Assembly (NCBI GenBank): GCA_030621075.1
Contig: JAUXII010000034.1
Location: forward strand, 1-7,479
Direction: 5' to 3'
DNA length: 7,479 nt
Origin: Lentimicrobiaceae bacterium
Lineage (GTDB): Bacteria; Bacteroidota; Bacteroidia; Bacteroidales; JAGONC01
Position numbers and translations under genes: made by a program. A model generated the notes under the pieces. The model was given only the letters and a program-made list of their open reading frames with translations. It did no database searches and was not told where the DNA came from. Below, one piece after another: positions 5,816-7,479 of the stretch. Position 1 is the stretch's first letter; each line of letters begins with the position of its first letter.

Positions 5816-7444
5816 ATGAAAATAATCTATTTGTTATTGCCTTTTGCCTTTTTGCTCTGTGTCTCGGCAAAAGGACAGCCCAAATTGCTGACTGTAGCTG
5901 AAAAATCAAACTATGAATCAACATCAACTTATAATGATGTTATATCATTTATCGAAGTATTAGAAAAATCTTCGTCATATATTCGGGTCGAAACCATAGC
6001 CCGGTCAACCGAAGGAAGGGACATTCCCTTACTCGTAATTGGAACCCCCCTGCCACAAAGCCCTGCGGATCTTGAAAATGATGACCGGATTGTTGTTTAC
6101 CTCCAGGGTAATATTCATGCAGGAGAGGTTGAAGGAAAAGAAGCAACACTGATGCTGGCCAGAGATTTATTAGCCAACGATGTATCAAATATTCTAAAAG
6201 ATGTAGTAGTGCTGATATGCCCAATCCTTAATGCCGATGGAAATGAAAAAATCAGCACAAAAAACCGCACACGACAAAATGGACCAAAAAATGGGGTCGG
6301 AGTTCGCTATAATGGACAAAATCTCGATTTGAACCGCGATGCCATGAAATTGGAAACACCAGAAATAACAGGCGTTGTTACGCATGTTTTAAACACCTGG
6401 GACCCAGCTATAAGTATTGATTGCCACACAACCAATGGGTCGTATCACGAAGAGCCAATAACCTTCACCTGGATGATGAACCCTAATGGTGACCGAAACC
6501 TGATTAACTATATGCGTGATAAGTTGATGCCGTTGGTATCTGAAAGACTTAACGAAAAATACCATGTTGAAAACATTTTCTATGGTGAATTTGTTGACCG
6601 GACAAACCCTGAAAAGGGCTGGGTCTATTCCTCTCCAGAGCCTCGCTACCTGGTGAATTATATTGGCCTGCGAAACAGGCTTTCCATATTGAATGAAAAT
6701 TATGTATATGCTGATTTTGAAACACGGGTTAACGGAAACTACTATTTATTGCGCTCCCTTTTAGAATATGCCTCTACTCACAAAAAAGAGATAATACAAC
6801 TCCTGGAAGATGCTGATGCAGGAGTGATAAAAAGAGGGTTAGACCCTGCTATAACCGATTCATTTGCTATTGAATTCAAACGTGAGCCAACGCCCGAAAA
6901 AATTATAATTAAAGCATTCGAAGCAGATAAATATGTTGATGAAAACGGTAGGACCCGGTATAAGAAAAGTGATCGAAAAAAAACAGTCACCACTTTTTAT
7001 TTCGCCGATTACTTTCCAGCAAAAAACATAAAATTTCCATATGCCTATATCTTGTCGATTTCGGATCCTGCGGTTTTAAATTTAATAGAAACACACGGGA
7101 TTATTATCGAACGCCTTGAGGAAAAAACGACTCTTGCTGTAGAAAAATTTAACATCAAAAAACTAACTGGCGCAGAAAGGTTAAACCAGGGTCATTATAC
7201 GAATACGATTTATGGCGACTTCATTGCAGAAAACAGAGAATTTCCTGCCGGGACTTATGTCATTCGAACAGCCCAGCCACTGGGAAGCCTGGCAGCCTAT
7301 TTACTCGAACCACAGGCTGATGATGGGCTGTTAAAATGGAACTTCTTTGACCGGTATTTGGTCCCTCAATGGGGAAAAGGATATTTTCCGTATCCCGTTT
7401 ATAGAGTGATAGACAAAACTGAACTGAAAACAAAAACGGATTAG
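5816..7444 (+). CDS. Exported M14-family zinc carboxypeptidase
   Basis: M14 metallopeptidases remove C-terminal residues from peptides or cleave cell-wall peptides using one zinc ion. I place the start at 5816, giving 542 residues, because it opens a typical signal peptide (MKIIYLLLPFAFLLCVSAKG); an in-frame ATG at 5768 would add 16 residues ahead of it and begin at an intergenic repeat. There is no good lipobox. The zinc site is H101-A-G-E104 in GNIHAGEVEG plus H204 in SIDCHTTNG. NLDLNRD (169-175) supplies the Asn-Arg pair that holds the substrate carboxylate. E294 in LSILNENYVYADFE is the likely catalytic glutamate, by position. The catalytic domain covers about residues 25-330; the remaining 210 residues form a region I cannot assign, so the protein is longer than a bare M14 domain. 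Location is periplasm or cell surface. It may be cotranscribed with the kinase; no good promoter lies in the gap. The natural substrate is unknown. Confidence 0.88.
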   Translation: MKIIYLLLPFAFLLCVSAKGQPKLLTVAEKSNYESTSTYNDVISFIEVLEKSSSYIRVETIARSTEGRDIPLLVIGTPLPQSPADLENDDRIVVYLQGNIHAGEVEGKEATLMLARDLLANDVSNILKDVVVLICPILNADGNEKISTKNRTRQNGPKNGVGVRYNGQNLDLNRDAMKLETPEITGVVTHVLNTWDPAISIDCHTTNGSYHEEPITFTWMMNPNGDRNLINYMRDKLMPLVSERLNEKYHVENIFYGEFVDRTNPEKGWVYSSPEPRYLVNYIGLRNRLSILNENYVYADFETRVNGNYYLLRSLLEYASTHKKEIIQLLEDADAGVIKRGLDPAITDSFAIEFKREPTPEKIIIKAFEADKYVDENGRTRYKKSDRKKTVTTFYFADYFPAKNIKFPYAYILSISDPAVLNLIETHGIIIERLEEKTTLAVEKFNIKKLTGAERLNQGHYTNTIYGDFIAENREFPAGTYVIRTAQPLGSLAAYLLEPQADDGLLKWNFFDRYLVPQWGKGYFPYPVYRVIDKTELKTKTD

Positions 7445-7479
7445 CCATTCCTTTCAATATCGAACAAAATTACCCTTCA

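Overview
The window most likely comes from a member of the Bacteroidota. Three things point there: a secreted enzyme ends in a type IX secretion (Por) sorting domain, two promoters carry the TAnnTTTG -7 element of that phylum, and no start codon is preceded by a clear Shine-Dalgarno sequence. I cannot place it below phylum level.

Layout. Positions 1-336 hold the 3' end of an ATP-binding protein of the AAA_14/DUF4143 type. Positions 337-964 have no gene. They contain a decayed 34-nt group II intron domain V on the minus strand (441-474) and several short GC-rich palindromes. A 1054-residue GH31 glycosidase fills 965-4129 on the minus strand; it has a signal peptide, an Ig-like domain, a PA14 domain and a sorting domain. 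The next spacer (4130-4444) carries ATATC-rich palindromic repeats and the terminator hairpin of a minus-strand tRNA-Asn(GTT) at 4445-4518, which has a textbook Bacteroidota promoter. Facing the other way, a promoter at about 4655 and an octanucleotide array (4670-4753) lead into a PfkB-family kinase resembling adenosine kinase (4754-5731). An exported M14 zinc carboxypeptidase (5816-7444) follows on the same strand.

The genes do not form one pathway. The kinase and the peptidase may share a transcript (84-nt gap, no convincing promoter between them), but their functions are not obviously linked. The GH31 enzyme stands alone, without SusC/SusD-like partners in view.

The most unusual element is the kinase leader. 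It consists of ten 8-nt units reading NAATGNNN, nine of them TAATGNNN. This makes ten consecutive two-codon reading frames (ATG-NNN-TAA), each overlapping the next by one base, and ending one base before the real start codon. It could be a neutral short tandem repeat or a translation-coupling leader; the sequence alone cannot decide. No CRISPR array, complete mobile element or defence cluster is visible.
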